A DNA stretch of 64,000 nucleotides from Reticulitermes lucifugus (taxonomy: Eukaryota; Arthropoda; Insecta; Blattodea; Rhinotermitidae), in assembly GCA_026260175.1 (NCBI GenBank), contig JAKCWW010000267.1:62001-126000 (forward strand), given 5' to 3'. The position numbers were made by a program, and so were the translations under genes. Positions 1 through 12,830 of the stretch are shown here, in pieces; the stretch's first letter is position 1; each line of letters starts with the position of its first letter. The notes beneath the pieces were generated by a model. The model was given only the letters and a program-made list of their open reading frames with translations, was not told the origin of the DNA and did no database searches.

Positions 1-874
1 GTCAGTGTCATATGAAGGCAGCGTCTACCGAAAAGTTGATACGTACTTACACGTCTGCAAGGCGTAGTATCCCAGAACACGCAAATCAAAATCATCATGA
101 TTTCCTTATAATTGTGTTCACCAGCTACAAGAACGCCGAGTTTTCATATTACTTATTTTAAATAGCCTAACAGGTAAATGACAACGTATTAAATATAATC
201 ATGAAAAGAAGCCTCCGTTAGGGAGAAAGTATTTATGTTAGAACGTTCAAAAAGTTACTGCTAAGCACTTGTATTTGTTGAAAGTTTATTTTTAGGTGAA
301 GGATCATTTTCCATCATCGCTTGCGTTAAAAATAAAAAATCTCTTAATAGATTTCGTAGGTACACGAATTTAACAGAAATCAAAACTGGATGATTGTGGA
401 GGATGAAATGATAATATGACGTTAACACAATCAGGTATTAAAATTACAGCTAGGAACTGAATTATTATAGGTAATTAAATCATAACTTTATCTTCAATAA
501 ATTAGGCGATCCAGCTCAGTTTGTGCTATTTTTTAGGTTTAAGGACTGTACTTGAGGAAATGACACAGCGTCAATGGATACTCGTATCTTGACATTTCGA
601 GAAAAAGTAGTGTTCGCATCTTTAAAGGTTACAATGTCATTCTTCTTGAAAATTTAAACCTTTGAAGAAAATGATACTACTTTTCTTCGAAACTTCGAAA
701 TCCTATTATCCAGTGACACAACATCATATCCTGGGAAAAAGGAAGCTTAATCCAACCTGCATGGAGATTGCTATGATAAACCTTTAAAGCACAAGGTAAT
801 GGGAAATTAATTTTTTGCCCATTACTCCTTGATAACCAAAAAAAATTGCTTTGTTTGAAGGTTGCAGTTTCCGT

Positions 875-1153
875 CAGGGCCTGCCCGAGACATGAGGGCG
901 CCCCGGGCAGGCTCATAATTTCGTTCCCCTTAAAACCAATATTTTTTAAACTTTTTCGGCCTAGGACAGGGATGGCAAAATATTTGTTGGCGCGTGCCCA
1001 ATTTGCGTATAATTTTCAAGGTAATGCTTTCTCATGAGGAAACCTGACTTTACTAGCACAATATTTCCGATTATTCCAGTGAGATCTTAGCGCCCCATAT
1101 AATTTGGCGCCACGGGCAGCTGCGCGGCTGACCTGCCCCTTAGTCTGACCCTG
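875..1153. mobile_element. hAT-like MITE, old
   Basis: The segment opens with CAGGGCCTGCCCGAGACAT and closes with TAGTCTGACCCTG, so both ends carry the CAGGG terminus typical of hAT transposons. Both ends also carry a GGCGCC followed by CGGGCAG near the terminus. A perfect 9-bp stem (879-887 with 904-912) sits in the left end. The 8-bp flanks (867-874 and 1154-1161) agree at only about four positions, so a target duplication is not convincing. There is no coding capacity. Confidence 0.42.
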
Positions 1154-2728
1154 GGTTTGGCCCGCTTTTCATTCTGGTAACAGCAGAATGGATATGAAGC
1201 TAGACCTAAGTATGTGAAATTAAATTAACAAGGGCATACGGACGTAGTTGGTGAAAAACCTGTCCCAGTGCCACTGCGTTCGCCAAAAATCTTACATAGA
1301 GTGGCTGAGAATTAAACGCGGGTCCCTGCGGCCTTGGAGCACAAAATACCTCTGAATAGTACACAAAAATACCGTTTCAACACCCACATGAAACACTCTC
1401 CATTATAGAGACTAATCTGTTATGTTATTTAGGGTAAATAATCACTGCTTTTTCTGACAGTAGTATGAACCACTTAAATAAATCTGTGGCCAAAATTCAC
1501 AGCTTCTTAGTGCTAGAGCAGTTGGTACATATAAAATCAACTGAGTTTAATTTTAGCACTTTACACGTAGCGTGCTAGCGTATATCCACAAATATAATAT
1601 TACCTAAGAGCCAGTAGGTTGTTATTTTTATCTTCGGTGCCTTCTCGTTGTTTCATTTATCTACGTTCTCATTAAGTGACATAAAATTTGTGTATGAAAT
1701 TACACCCATTTTAGACTTAATTAGACAGAACTTGCTTCGGGCATTTTAAGAACACTGAAGTAACTTCTACGTCAATAAGTGCGACGTGATTCAGGACTGT
1801 CAAACAACTGCGGGCCGTGTTCCTTAAAATATTGATACACGTGGTTACTTTTAGCCTTTGGCAAATGTTTAGAAACATTTCATAAACTACGTAGGTATAT
1901 ATACGTGGTATATAATTGCCGAGGTATTCTTCACATGTTCGTATTTAGTGACACTTTCAAACATTTGTGTTTGAACTGTCTGTTCTTTCCTTTACATAAC
2001 CAACATATGTGACCGTGCGAATGCTGACTTCATTGGATCTCGGTCTGTTGGACAAGCGTACATAGAATAAATTTGGAACTCGCCTTCTTTTGATGCGGTA
2101 CTACAGTGTGAAACAAACCAAATTCTTAGCTCTATACACGAAAATAATCTACTAAATGAAGTTAAAAAATGCGGTCTATAATTCGAAGGACCAAGTCACG
2201 TTTTCTTTACCAAGTTGCCTAATTAATATACAACCGAGATAAATAATTATTCAAACCTTTAAATATTAGTGGTTACAAAATTTCCACTTGTTTCAACAAT
2301 AAAAAATTGCATTTTAACCACATATTTTATTGACGTGTTCCTTATGTCTTTTACTGTACACAGCGTTATTTCCTTGAACGCCATCTTCTTACTGCCGTTT
2401 CTCATGGAAACACACTGATGTACATACTGGATCTCTATATATTGTGGAAATTAATTTCACTCTTCAGGCAGTGACATGTCTCAAGTAGTTAGACGCCTTC
2501 TCTCATGGCGGAGGGCCGCTTTCAACACTGGCACAGGCTTGTCCTCAAGTAACCTCTCTTCTCCTCTCATATCATTCCACAATGATCGCTTTAATCTTAA
2601 TTATCAAAACAAAAAAGAATCACTGGATGAAAATACTTCCACGTACCTTACTCTTCAAAAGACAAAAAAATTTCTTCGAATATCAATAGACTTACTGCAA
2701 AATAAAATATGAAATTTTAAACGAATTA

Positions 2729-2868
2729 TGGTGGAGTATATGACGACGTCATGTAGTTTTGTGGATGGTGTCTCTCTTCCATATTACACGGCTCTGAATC
2801 CCAGAAGACCTTAACCTTGCGATTCACCGTAATGAGATCATCATGTCTCATATGTCTGTGCTGGAAAC
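2729..2868 (+). repeat. Dispersed repeat family F, copy 1
   Basis: It contains ATTACACGGCTCTGAATCCC then AGAAGACC, followed by a CACCGTAATGAGA motif. The same ordered pattern (ACTACACGGCGTCAC, CCCAGAAGAC, then a TGAGAA-type motif) recurs at 44566-44670 on the same strand and at 27305-27460 on the opposite strand. It is an unnamed interspersed repeat. It may be a fragment of a larger transposable element, but no coding domain is recognisable. Confidence 0.5.
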
Positions 2869-3425
2869 ACTTCTAATTCAGCGACGCTTGAAACGATGTC
2901 ATCACTCTCGTAAAAACAGATAAATTTCACTCTGTCACAGTCGTACGCACTGTCCTCTTCGTCGTTGTGTGTTACGCATAAAAAGGGAGTACAGGAATAG
3001 AAAATCTCGTGATTTTAAGATTGATAAATAATATATTTTAAAGATAAACAGTTGTATGCGAGTGTCCATTGGTTATAAAGCAGCATAAATTATAGGCATT
3101 CTTAACTGCATGCCCAAATGGCTTTGAACGGCCAGATGTTCCCTCCGGCTCTGGTACCTATAGAAAGAGCTCCTGGTTCTCACTACACAAGCGGCTGATT
3201 TTTCCTTAGAGCCGGTATGGATACAGTGACAAAGAAAGAAACTTGTACTGTCAAGCATATGGAGCACAAGCGAAGAAATATATTAAAAATCGTAATTAGG
3301 CCTGATCCGTCCTTATCAGTTTGCAGTGCAAGACACAGAAAAACAGTGTCTGCGAGACACGCAGCTACTATAAGCAAAACCTGCAAACTGTACTGTACAT
3401 TAAGAGTGATAAAATTGCTGGCCAA

Positions 3426-3626
3426 TCCCGGTGGTCGAGCGGTGTAAGGTGTGTGTCTGCGGCCGCTCATTTGCTGGGATTACTAGTTCAAATCCCGCCG
3501 GACGCATGCATGTTTTGTCTCTTGTAAGGGTTGCGTGTTGTCAGGTAGAGGTCTCTGCGATGGGCCGATAACCTCGTCCAGAGGAGTCCTACCGAGTGTG
3601 TGTGTCTGTGTCAATGAGTGTGACCT
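3426..3626 (+). mobile_element. tRNA-derived SINE, family A (3'-truncated)
   Basis: The head resembles a tRNA: an A-box-like GGTGGTCGAGCGGTGTAAGG, then a B-box-like AGTTCAAATCCCGCC. The body then has the family A landmarks GTGTTGTCAGGTAGAGGTC, CGTCCAGAGGAGTCCTACCG and GAGTGTGA. The terminal segment found in full copies (GAGGCGGCC to GCGCCA plus an A-rich tail) is absent, so the copy is 3'-truncated. A pol III internal promoter origin is inferred from the boxes. Confidence 0.8.
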
Positions 3627-5581
3627 CTTCTATAGACTTACGCAGCATGCAGCTTGTCATTGAACGGTAAAATATATACGTACATATATTACAGTCGTAG
3701 TTATAAAATCCAATAAAATCCGTTGTGTTGATATATAAAATATTTGGATATAAAACAGTTATGTAACTGTTTGTTTTCAAATATCTGTTACGTAAAAACT
3801 TTCAGTATTTGGGGCGAAGACCCCTGGCTGTGGTACCTGAAGTTATTTGCTATGTGATCACGTAAAATTGCTAACAGCGGTTATTAGCTTTGTCATGCCT
3901 GTCTGTCCATCTGTCCCACTGTCTGTCCGTCCGCATGGTAGAACTCGGCTCCTACTGAACAGATTTTTGTGAAGTTTAATATTTGAGTATTTTCTGAAAA
4001 TCTGTGGAGATAATTCAATTTTATTAAAATCTGACAAGAATAACGGCTACTTTATATAAAGACCTATGTACATTTATAATATCTCTCTGAATTCTTCTTA
4101 GAATGAGAGATATTTCAGACAAAATTGTAGAGAAAATCAAAGCACACGTTTTATGTTCAATAACTTTTTCCAGAGTCGTGCCGTTTATGAGATAATTGTG
4201 GAAAAATGTGGTAGAGCCAGACAGGCCACGGATGACAATATAATACGGCACTTGCAATTTGCGTGCTGAATAATTACGGCTACAGACACACACTCGGAAT
4301 TTGGAATAGTTATTGCTTTTCTACGGCAAAAATGGTTTCGCGAAAGCACCTCAATGTTACGTTTATACATAAATTGTCTGTGTTTTTCAATAATAGCAAA
4401 GCCATGAAACTGTCACGTAATAACACAAAACACAAGCCTCGTCCAAATAATATCATAAAATCGAAGATAAGTAAATTTTTCAAATATCTGGAAAACCAGT
4501 AATTATATTAATAGAAAAATTTATGAGGTGATAAGTTTCTGTATTCTCTAATTACCCTGTGTACATAAAATATAGTGTCATAAAGTTACGTGTAGCATAT
4601 GTATGTTTGTCTAATGTTCTGTCGACATATTAGCGTGTTTAGCCAGGAGGTATATTTAATGGCCAAACTAATAGTAAACAACTGCGAGGCGCTAAGACTG
4701 ATCGATGTAAAATCTGCAATCAATATGCCCCGCTATCTTAGTTTTCAATTGACTATAATAATATCAGTCTACCACATCTTACAACGTTTGAACATGGACG
4801 ATGCTAAACAAAAGGCGATGTTATACTAATATAGTAAGTGATTTTTGTAGACTAGGAATTGGTGTAGTTGCTGTAAACCTGTAGGCTAGAATATGTGGGA
4901 CGTTAAGTCAGTATAAGTTTATGTAAGACTGGTTTCAATTTGAGTGCCAATGGAGTTTTAAGGTAAGCGTGATTACTTGAGCCAGGACTGATGGTTAGCA
5001 GCAAATGTGGGGAAAGGAGGGAGGGGAGAGATGTGGACTAATGCTACAGTTGCGAGTGTCGGGAAGGCAGTAAAATGAGAGGGCACAGATGAGAAGTGGC
5101 ATTAAACCCCCTCATCATATCCACGTCTTCATTCTACATTCCCGCCTGCCTGCTGGCCAAGATTATAATCACAACATAGTAATAATTAGGGATATCAGCC
5201 ATTCGGAATTTCATTACCTGTGTACAATCTGTTATAAATCTCTAAGAATTTTCCGGTAATAGAAAACTGAAAAATTACTTTCCAGTCAGACTAAAGAAGC
5301 TTGGTTAAGAGCGTCATCTTAGCTGACAGTACGGGTATTAATTTCAACCAAACCGTAGAAAATTCAGTATAAAAAATTTGTTGAATTCTGTGCTTGGCCC
5401 AGTTTCTACGAAAAAAAAATCATATTAAATATTTACCTTCTTGATTCTCTTAAAGAGAATATAGTTCAAATAATACAGCTGATTTAATCAGCTATATTGT
5501 TTTTGTAGTAGAAATGGAAAAAAGTATGGAGGATATTTAGTTTGGCTGTTTTATAAAATAATGATGTTAAAATGCTTTTCC

Positions 5582-5816
5582 TTTTTTCGTGGCCAAGGCC
5601 TTCTCATTATCCAGGATTCACGATCACACTCAAACACACAACTCTCGGTAGGACTCATGTGGACGAGTGATCAGCCCGACGCATGGACCTCTACCTGACA
5701 ACACACAACATTCACATGAGTCAGACATCCATTCTCCCTGCGAGATTCGAACCTGCAATCTCAGAAAGCAAGCGGCTGCAGACCCACGCCTTAGACTGCG
5801 CCGCCACTGGGATCGG
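5582..5816 (-). mobile_element. tRNA-derived SINE, family A (full length)
   Basis: Read on the minus strand it starts CCGATCCCAGTGGCGGCGCA, has B-box GGTTCGAATCTCGC, then the shared body (TGTTGTCAGGTAGAGGTC, TCACTCGTCCAC, AGTCCTACCGAGAG) and ends AAGGCCTTGGCCACGAAAAAAG. It is a near-complete copy with a short A-rich tail. It lies in wg intron 2, in the same orientation as the gene. Confidence 0.83.
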
Positions 5817-6344
5817 CTTAAAATGTTTATAGTAGTGCAAATTTTTGACAAAACACAAATACTAAAATTTATTTTGCAACTTTTACGATACAATTACTTT
5901 TAAGGAAAAGTTCAACAAGATTTTAGTTACCAAGTTGTACAGGCGTATTCTAGTAATTTTTTTGTGATATTTGGCATAATTTGACTTGCTTGAATTAGAG
6001 AGATATTTTCCTCATTATTTGTATTGGATTTTCTTTACTCGTAGTAAGTTTGGATGTAATGAAAGACAAACACAGTGTCAGCATTACCAATTCACACATT
6101 CGAAGTCGGATAATTTTGTAGATATATTAGAACGGATATTTAAACTTCATTGCTGGAATTACAATAAAGTTCTCTGCAGTAGCGTTTCTTTGAGAGACGA
6201 GTAGAAAGACGCTACCGGAAGCGAAAACACTGACGCGGGCTACTCGTATATGTACCTACTAGCTAATATAAATAAAATATAAAAAATTACCCATGCACTT
6301 GTAAACGAATAAAACTTGGGAGATGTGGCACTCACAGTGGAGTT

Positions 6345-6560
6345 TATCAGGATCTTCTAGGACATAACACCTTGTCGTTTGGTAAATACAAGTAGTGACA
6401 GACGTTTCGGAGGAACTTGCTGCCTCTATATTCAGAATTTAAGCATCCCAAAAACAGACTTCTTGGACTACTTAGACCATGAAGATGGAGGTAGAAAGCT
6501 TTCCGACGCGCCTGTAACAATTTAGTAATTGAGATGGAGTCATGTCCCTGAATAATTGCT
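6345..6560. mobile_element. Foldback MITE with GTTTCGG core (degraded)
   Basis: The left arm contains CAGACGTTTCGGAGGAACTT then GCTGCCTC. The right arm, reverse complemented, contains CAGGCGCGTCGGAAAGCTTT then CTACCTCCATCTTCA, so the two halves form a diverged inverted repeat about 60 bp apart. Related motifs occur at 25200, 48030 and 49030. No coding potential. The outer limits are approximate. Confidence 0.4.
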
Positions 6561-8662
6561 TCTTCACGAATAAAGATTTGTTACAGGACGTATCATTTAT
6601 TCAAAACAGGAACCTATAAGAAATATATTGTACAAGTAAAGTAAATACATGTAGACCAATAAAATTAGATGATTTACTTTCTTTCTAGGATTAGAGTTAC
6701 CACATTCTCTTTAGCCTTAGACATTGTTCTAATTTGAAAATATCACGTACTTTGTTTAAAAAAAGATTTAGATATTTCATTTAGGATGTGGTGGTCGTCT
6801 GACGGGATGTGTTCAGATAGTAAAATGTAGACGGTGTGTTAGCAGATTACATGCGACTGTTGTTAGAGACAAATTGGCTAAGTGCAGGAAAGCAAATGGG
6901 TCGTTATCCAGGACACGTGTTTCTCGTGACACACACCAGACTAGCTACCAGTTCCACTTATCAAAACCTGTCGTAATAAATTTGTCGATTTTTACGTTCC
7001 TTCTGTGTCTAGATTAATTATAGGACGGTTGCATAAAATGTCTAAAACTACTAAAACATATCATTCGGATATATACATGGCCTTACACGTAGTTCGTATT
7101 AAGAAGCAGTTCTTGTAACAACTATTAAATGAAATAAAGTCAATGATACAGAAAAACATGTTTGACAAGTACAAAAACTGCTGCGTGAAGAGCAATAAAA
7201 TATCGTTTTAGGGGTTGCATGACTGAGCTCTGAAATACGTAGGTTTACATGCTAAATAAACAAATAACTGTTTCCGAATTATTCGTCACATACTCTGTAT
7301 AAAGCTACTGTTTGAGGAGGAGAGAAGGTACTTCAATTTGCTTATAAAAATCTCCAGTCGTGTTCTTGTATAGCTTACTATTATACGGCCATGATTGATA
7401 CTTCACTATATACGTACTAGATCATCTATACCGAAAAAATCAACTCTCTGGCAGCAAAATTATGTTCTAATAGAGTTAAGGCGAAATATTTAAATTAATG
7501 CACGTTTTATAGTAAAGAATATAAAATAAATATTCGACCTTTGAAGGCCATTTTCAGTCACGAAGATATGGAAAAGCGCTGGCAGTTTCTCCTTTGTGTC
7601 TACTGTGTCTGCCACTAGTTTTGAGACCTAATCATTGCAGAGTAATGAAAGATAAGAATCCAAACGACACAGAACCACGTCAATATAGGACATGCACCCA
7701 AACAAAGAAGACAGGGTCAGGGTATAGAAGAGAGGGGTTACTATTGGAGGCCACAAAGAAGCGTTTTTTATGGATTAGTGGCTTGCATGTTTCTACGCTG
7801 CACAAAGCACAAGATGGAACTAGCAACCTTCCGGGTCTGTGAATCCTTTGATCTGTTGTGTTTGTTCGAACGTTTCAAATCCATTCACATACTAAGCTTT
7901 ACTTTTCCTATCTGTAAGTAATGTTTTTGCATGTAACATTTTCTCAGTCCGGTTTTTGAAATTTTGAACTATCCTAAACCCTCAAGTCTCAGTGGCCATG
8001 TAAAATGTCATTCCACAACAACACAATTTCCATTGAATCATCATTTACATAATAAGGGAGTGAAACATCAGAACCCATTAAAGGACAAAGGAAGGGCAAT
8101 AGTAGGATTAGTTGTCACAATTGCCCGAGCAAATCGAGTTCTACTTCAGAACAGATGTTTACTTTGCTTGTTAAACAGATGGATGCAAGAATGCTTCTTG
8201 CCCTGTTACTTTTATCCATGGGGTTTGTGTCCATTCACAACATGCCCGTAAATGTTACCGTGTTTTCTGTGACAACTGATTTTGCACGAGATTAGACCAA
8301 TATGTATTTGCTATAAATTGGAGTAAGATGTACTTAACACAGATGCAGTTTACTACCAAAATGTGAATAAAAAGACAAACAAAGAAATGTTGACATTTCG
8401 TAAATTTAGGTGTTACGAATGATATAATGTCAGAATATATTTTACAGACTCTTTACGTTTATATCCTGCACATCTTGAAATTAAATCTGCTAGAACGCAA
8501 AAGAACTAATCTTCTATTGCAGGTTCTTAGTCCTACAAATCCTGTGTTATGAATTCATGTCCTATTCAGGTAATGCAAATTTATTTCATGGGTCAGCTTG
8601 CGGAACTCGTGGACAGATTGTCACAATAATGAATATTAGCCAAATTTTGCTTGTAGTTTAAG

Positions 8663-8730
8663 TTGCTATTGTTATTGTTGTTGTTGGTGGTGGTGGTGGT
8701 ATTAGTAGTAGTGGTGGTGTTGGTGGTGGA
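8663..8730. repeat. GTT/GGT/AGT trinucleotide microsatellite
   Basis: A compound tract of GTT, GGT and AGT triplets covers about 68 bp, with several interruptions. Confidence 0.9.
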
Positions 8731-9764
8731 GTTGCAAGAACTTGCTGGTATCATTTTTTGTGTGCATAAAACTTGTTGGACATGGCGTCAAAAATTCCGT
8801 GCTGTTTCCAACGTTATGAATTTGAGCTAATATCAGAATTCTAGAAAACAAGTTTCTTTGTTCATAATCTGTCCTTAAAATGTTTCATGTGTTTAGCGCT
8901 AATGATCTGACTAAAAGCTAAATATAGGTTTCTTGCAACAGTCCTTTCTGTTGTTTTTCATTGTACAAAAACTTTACCTTACTGAAAGGTTTACATTTTA
9001 GAATAAGTTAATAATATAAAAATGTTAGAACCACATAAATATTACATGCCGTTAGATTCGGTCTCACCCCAAGTTTGTGCTTCTACAATGTTGTTTTTAT
9101 TGATTGAAAGAAAGTAATTATACAATTTCAGAGATGTTGTAATGGTGTAACATCCATACCCCAAATATCATGCAGTGTGGTCAGCGGGTTAAAAATTCGA
9201 AAGAGAGGCACACAGAAGTAGACACAAAGAGAAACACAAAGTCACACAGAGAAGTTGGTGACGTCAGACACTTAGGCCTACTTTTTCCATTAAGGAATGC
9301 GGGTTAGATTCTATTATCCTTACTTGACCTAAATCAATTTAATAATTTACACGACCAAGCTCCTAGGAAAGTAACATAACTCGTAAGCGTACTGGTAAAA
9401 ATCTGAGGTTTATGCTTCTTCAGCTTTTAAGGAAAGTGTAAAATGCACTAATTAGTGTTGTATTCAAGAGGCTGAGTTTATAATTAATTATGTGCCAGGC
9501 TATTTTTCAGGTTTTTGCGTTAAAAACACTGAGGTTTTTTTTCTCTCAAGTAATTCGAAGTTTCTAGCCTTAACTCCGTTCTGAATTTATGATTCGTCGT
9601 TAACCAGCGAAAATTTTGTTTTAGCTTACTATATTTCAGGGGCCCTGTAAAAAGTGTAAAATAATGGAAAAAGTAATTTAAAAGTATCTAAAATATTTAT
9701 GCAGAAAACAACGTAAAATAAAAAAGAAGCCAGAATATTTTTGGGTGCAATAAAATAAACTTAC

Positions 9765-10027
9765 CTCTATCAACAATTTTTCCAAAGAGATTTTTGCCCC
9801 GCAGAAAATTTTTTGTCGAACAATTCCATCGTCGGTTCCGAAATTGGAACTGACATTCCTGAATAGCCTGGTTGGCGCCTTTGGCTACCGCTACTAACAC
9901 TCCAGGGTTCTCCCGGGCTAGACGTCGTTGTTTCCGGCGGAGGATGAGATGAACTGCAGGGTCCATGTACAGAGCTCCAGGCGTCTGAGGGAGTAAGTTG
10001 TTGGGTTCACCGGCTTTAGCTATTCCC
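9765..10027 (-). CDS. wg: wingless/Wnt1, exon 2 (partial gene)
   Basis: This exon encodes the first part of the secreted Wnt1 ligand, a lipid-modified, cysteine-rich morphogen that acts through Frizzled and Arrow/LRP receptors. Reading from the acceptor (TTGTTTCAG before 10027), after one base completing a split codon it gives 87 codons beginning GIAKAGEPNNLLPQTPGALY and continuing MDPAVHLILRRKQRRLAREN, PGVLVAVAKGANQAIQECQ, FQFRNRRWNCSTKNFLRGKN and LFGKIVDR. These match the Wnt1 block seen in Drosophila Wg. Two early conserved cysteines (ECQ and WNCS) and an N-C-S glycosylation sequon are visible. The donor is AG|GTAAGT at 9765/9764, splitting a Gly codon (phase 1), as expected before the CRETSF-type exon. 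Joining to exon 1 restores TGG TGG GGA ATA (WWGI) exactly. No stops or frameshifts. Confidence 0.97.
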
Positions 10028-10790
10028 CTGAAACAACAGATGCGCTACTGTCAAGTACATTCTAGTCCACCTGTCCTCGAGTCAGCTGTTTCGTGTAAAT
10101 ACGTCAGCTGCTAACGTGCAGCTTCTACATGTTGCGATTACAGAAATAGAAAGCAAAGTTGTGAATGCTCAATAAACATGTATTGGCCTATTTACAGACG
10201 CTATCAGAGTATACACCTAGATCAGGGATGACTAAACTTATCCCACACGTCTGCTTGGCATCAAAATTTACGAATAAGATACGGTGCTAACTTTCCTCCT
10301 TTTTGAAGTGAGCTTACTGAGGTATCTACTGCTACGCAGCTGTTGAACATTTCTGCGATTCTTAGCACGTATGTACGAATTAGGTTTGAAATAAGCTGAA
10401 ATCGCACTTTATTTTTTTGGTGAGACGGCTCCTAAAACTTGATTTCATTTAGGCAGTAAGGCTATGTGTTTACTTGTAGAGTCTCTCTCTAGGTAACCAC
10501 ACTTTCTGTATTCGGATTTGATACAGGAAGTATCAGAAATATTGTATCCTTCCAAAAAGTATTTGTGATATTACTGAATTATCAAGTGGTTCCAGGTCTT
10601 AGTAGAAACAAAACATGTAATAAAGTACTAGCCATTATCTCAGACCGCGCCAGTGGCTAGACGTCCGTGGCATATGGTGACTGAATAAAACCACAATTTT
10701 AAATGATAAGTTGGTGTCCAGCTAACTTAGGTACTAAATGTGGATAATAATCTTCACAGCTTATCGGCCTATTCTTGTAACTTACAATAT

Positions 10791-11049
10791 CCGGCCGAGG
10801 CGGCAGCGCAGTCTAAGGCGTAGGACTGCGGCCGCTAGCTTGCTGGGATTGCGGGTTCGAATCCCACCGGAGGCATGGATTTCTGTCTCTCCTGAATGCT
10901 TTATGTTGTGAGGTACAGGACTCTGAGCTGCGCCGATCCCTCGTCCAGGAGTCCTAGTGAGTGTGGTGTGTCTAAATAAGTGTGATCGCAAAACCTCAAC
11001 AATGAGGCGGCCTATGCCCAAATGGGGCGGTTGCGCCACATGAAAAAAA
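10791..11049 (+). mobile_element. tRNA-derived SINE, family A (full length, with target duplication)
   Basis: It starts CCGGCCGAGGCGGCAGCGCA, has B-box GGTTCGAATCCCACC, continues with the family A body (TTGTGAGGTACAGGA, CTCGTCCAGGAGTCCTAG, TGTGATCGCAAAACCTC, AATGAGGCGGCC) and ends GCGGTTGCGCCACATGAAAAAAA. An 8-bp direct repeat, AACTTACA, flanks it (10779-10786 and 11048-11055), consistent with target-primed insertion. It is the best reference copy in the window. Confidence 0.88.
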
Positions 11050-12089
11050 CTTACATCTGCTCTTATAAATTAAAACCAGGGCTTACTATGACTGTAGGAC
11101 ACTGTGGTCAAATTTAATGTTGTCCCCATATATCTTTTCGATAAATATTCTGTTATGTCACAAAGCATCGTCTTATTATGTTATATTTTACAGATTATTA
11201 CGTTATTATACATTTATAACTTTGAAGTTGAGCGATCATCTTTTATATTCCATGAGAAAATGTTGTGTCATAACAGTTCACGTGATTTATCTGTGAGGTT
11301 TATTGTCAGCGTGATGTTATAAATTATAATGATAAGTTTTACGTTTAGGAAAGAGCGGAATTGCTTTAATTATTTCTTAATTTGTATTGTGTGTTATTGA
11401 TCGCGACTTAATATCAATATGTATTAATTATATTTACGTAAGTGTCAAATGTTCCTTAGATTCATATTTTTTCTTTGGTTACACTGTATCATTTTGAACG
11501 CCTAGCTTTTACTTCTACTTCTAAGGTAAGCTACGGCACTTGTTACTATTCTTTAAAATTTGACAAAGAGCGACCGGATGTAAGACCCACATAAAAGTCA
11601 AGTCTTCACAGAATGTAGGTGATATGACATATTTTAGCTAGTGCCGCTTACATCCAGAACACATGTACTGTTTTACTCAGGAAATAAGGAACAAGGCAGA
11701 GATTCTGAAATGGACGAAATATTCCCAAATATCATGAATTTACATACGCTTTTCTTAAACTGAACTTCAGTCAAGTATTTGTACTACAGAATTTATAAGT
11801 GCTTGGTGTGGCTGTGTTAAATTTCGTTAATTGCAAATATAAGAATCAGAAACCAATCTGGTTCTGCAGTGAATGTTTTCTAATTTAAACCAAAAAGATC
11901 TTTAGCCTGTACGTAGAAGCAGAATTCAGAGAAAATTAAATAAGCCATAAACAAAATTCACGCTGAAGTAAAACTTCTCGAACGTGTACTTGCCAGGGTG
12001 ATAGTATACAAGTATAACATTTTCAGTGGAGCAGAAGCCTGGTTGAGAATCTAACAGTGCCATAGCCATTTAATAATTTTCCAGTTTCT

Positions 12090-12310
12090 AAAGGAACCCG
12101 AAGTTTCATTAGCGGATTCACAAGAAACCTTGTCCTATTCCTGAGTCAGATATATTCCGTCCATGCCTTCCCATTCCACGTGTTTCCTCATCTAAGGTTA
12201 CATCTCCCAGGTGGTATCTTTATTTCGGGGTTTTCACCAAAAGTTGCATGAATTCCCCTTTCTTTCTCATGCAGGCAACATGCCCCTCCCATCTCATCCC
12301 CCTCGATTTA
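12090..12310 (-). mobile_element. LINE fragment, C-terminal end of the reverse-transcriptase ORF
   Basis: On the minus strand, consecutive frames give the pattern found at the C-terminus of many arthropod non-LTR retrotransposon ORF2 proteins: MRWEGHVACMRKK (compare WxGHVARM), then ENPEIKIPPGRC (compare GKPExKRPxGRPR), then WEGMDGIYLTQE (compare WxGMDWIDLAQDRD). At least two frame changes and some stops separate these blocks, so the copy is dead. No reverse-transcriptase core is present; this is only the 3' part. Confidence 0.7.
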
Positions 12311-12786
12311 ATCACCCTAATTTTCTTTGATGATAACAAGGCATGACGTATAATCAAACTGTTAATTTAAAACAGGCGGGTGTAATAAGCAACAGGTAGT
12401 TTGATCAAGAAGGATGTGTGACGTTGCCTCGAAACCTATTTTCGCCACGTCGGTAATAGGACGATAGATTTGTATTCACATAAATACATTTAATATGTGT
12501 GTGTTTGTTTATGCATCTAGTCTATTTCTCGTACGAAATATTAATTCCGTTACATGTACAAATTTACTACAAAATTCTGACGTAAGATTTACCAGAATAT
12601 TGTAGCACATATATTCAAGATGCCTGTTTATGGTTCCCTAATCCATGAAGAAAACTACAGAATTAAGTCTGAGTGTAATACTGCATTCATCAAAGGAACT
12701 TAATTATTGATGTAAAATAATTATTTTTTTACATCATACGAATAAGGAAAAAGAAGATATATTTTAAATATGAGTCTCTTGAATAA

Positions 12787-12799
12787 TTTAATAATAATA

Positions 12800-12830
<31 letters not shown>

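Larger units (their letters stand above)
1..9764 (-). other. wg: wingless intron 2 (5' part; continues past left edge)
   Basis: This is the sequence after the exon 2 splice donor, reading on the minus strand. I found no further Wnt exon here, so the segment beginning with the conserved CRETSF-type residues must lie beyond position 1 and the intron exceeds 9.7 kb. Recognisable contents are an old hAT-like MITE (875-1153), a dispersed repeat (2729-2868), SINEs at 3426-3626 and 5582-5816, a foldback MITE near 6345-6560 and a GTT/GGT microsatellite at 8663-8730. The stretches 1-870, 1160-2720, 2870-3420, 3630-5580, 5820-6340, 6565-8660 and 8735-9764 show only AT-rich unique-looking DNA with short chance frames. 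Confidence 0.75.

Noticed and set aside
3426-3510. tRNA-Leu/Ser-like sequence
   Set aside because: A-box and B-box are present, but the stems do not pair as in a functional tRNA and the sequence continues into the family A SINE body. The same applies to every other tRNA-like head here.
7844-7856. CCTTTGATCTG, a TCF-like binding motif in intron 2
   Set aside because: A single short motif is expected by chance many times in 64 kb.
10223-10290. CAGGGATGACTAAACTT, resembling a hAT left end
   Set aside because: No matching right terminus or 8-bp duplication found downstream.
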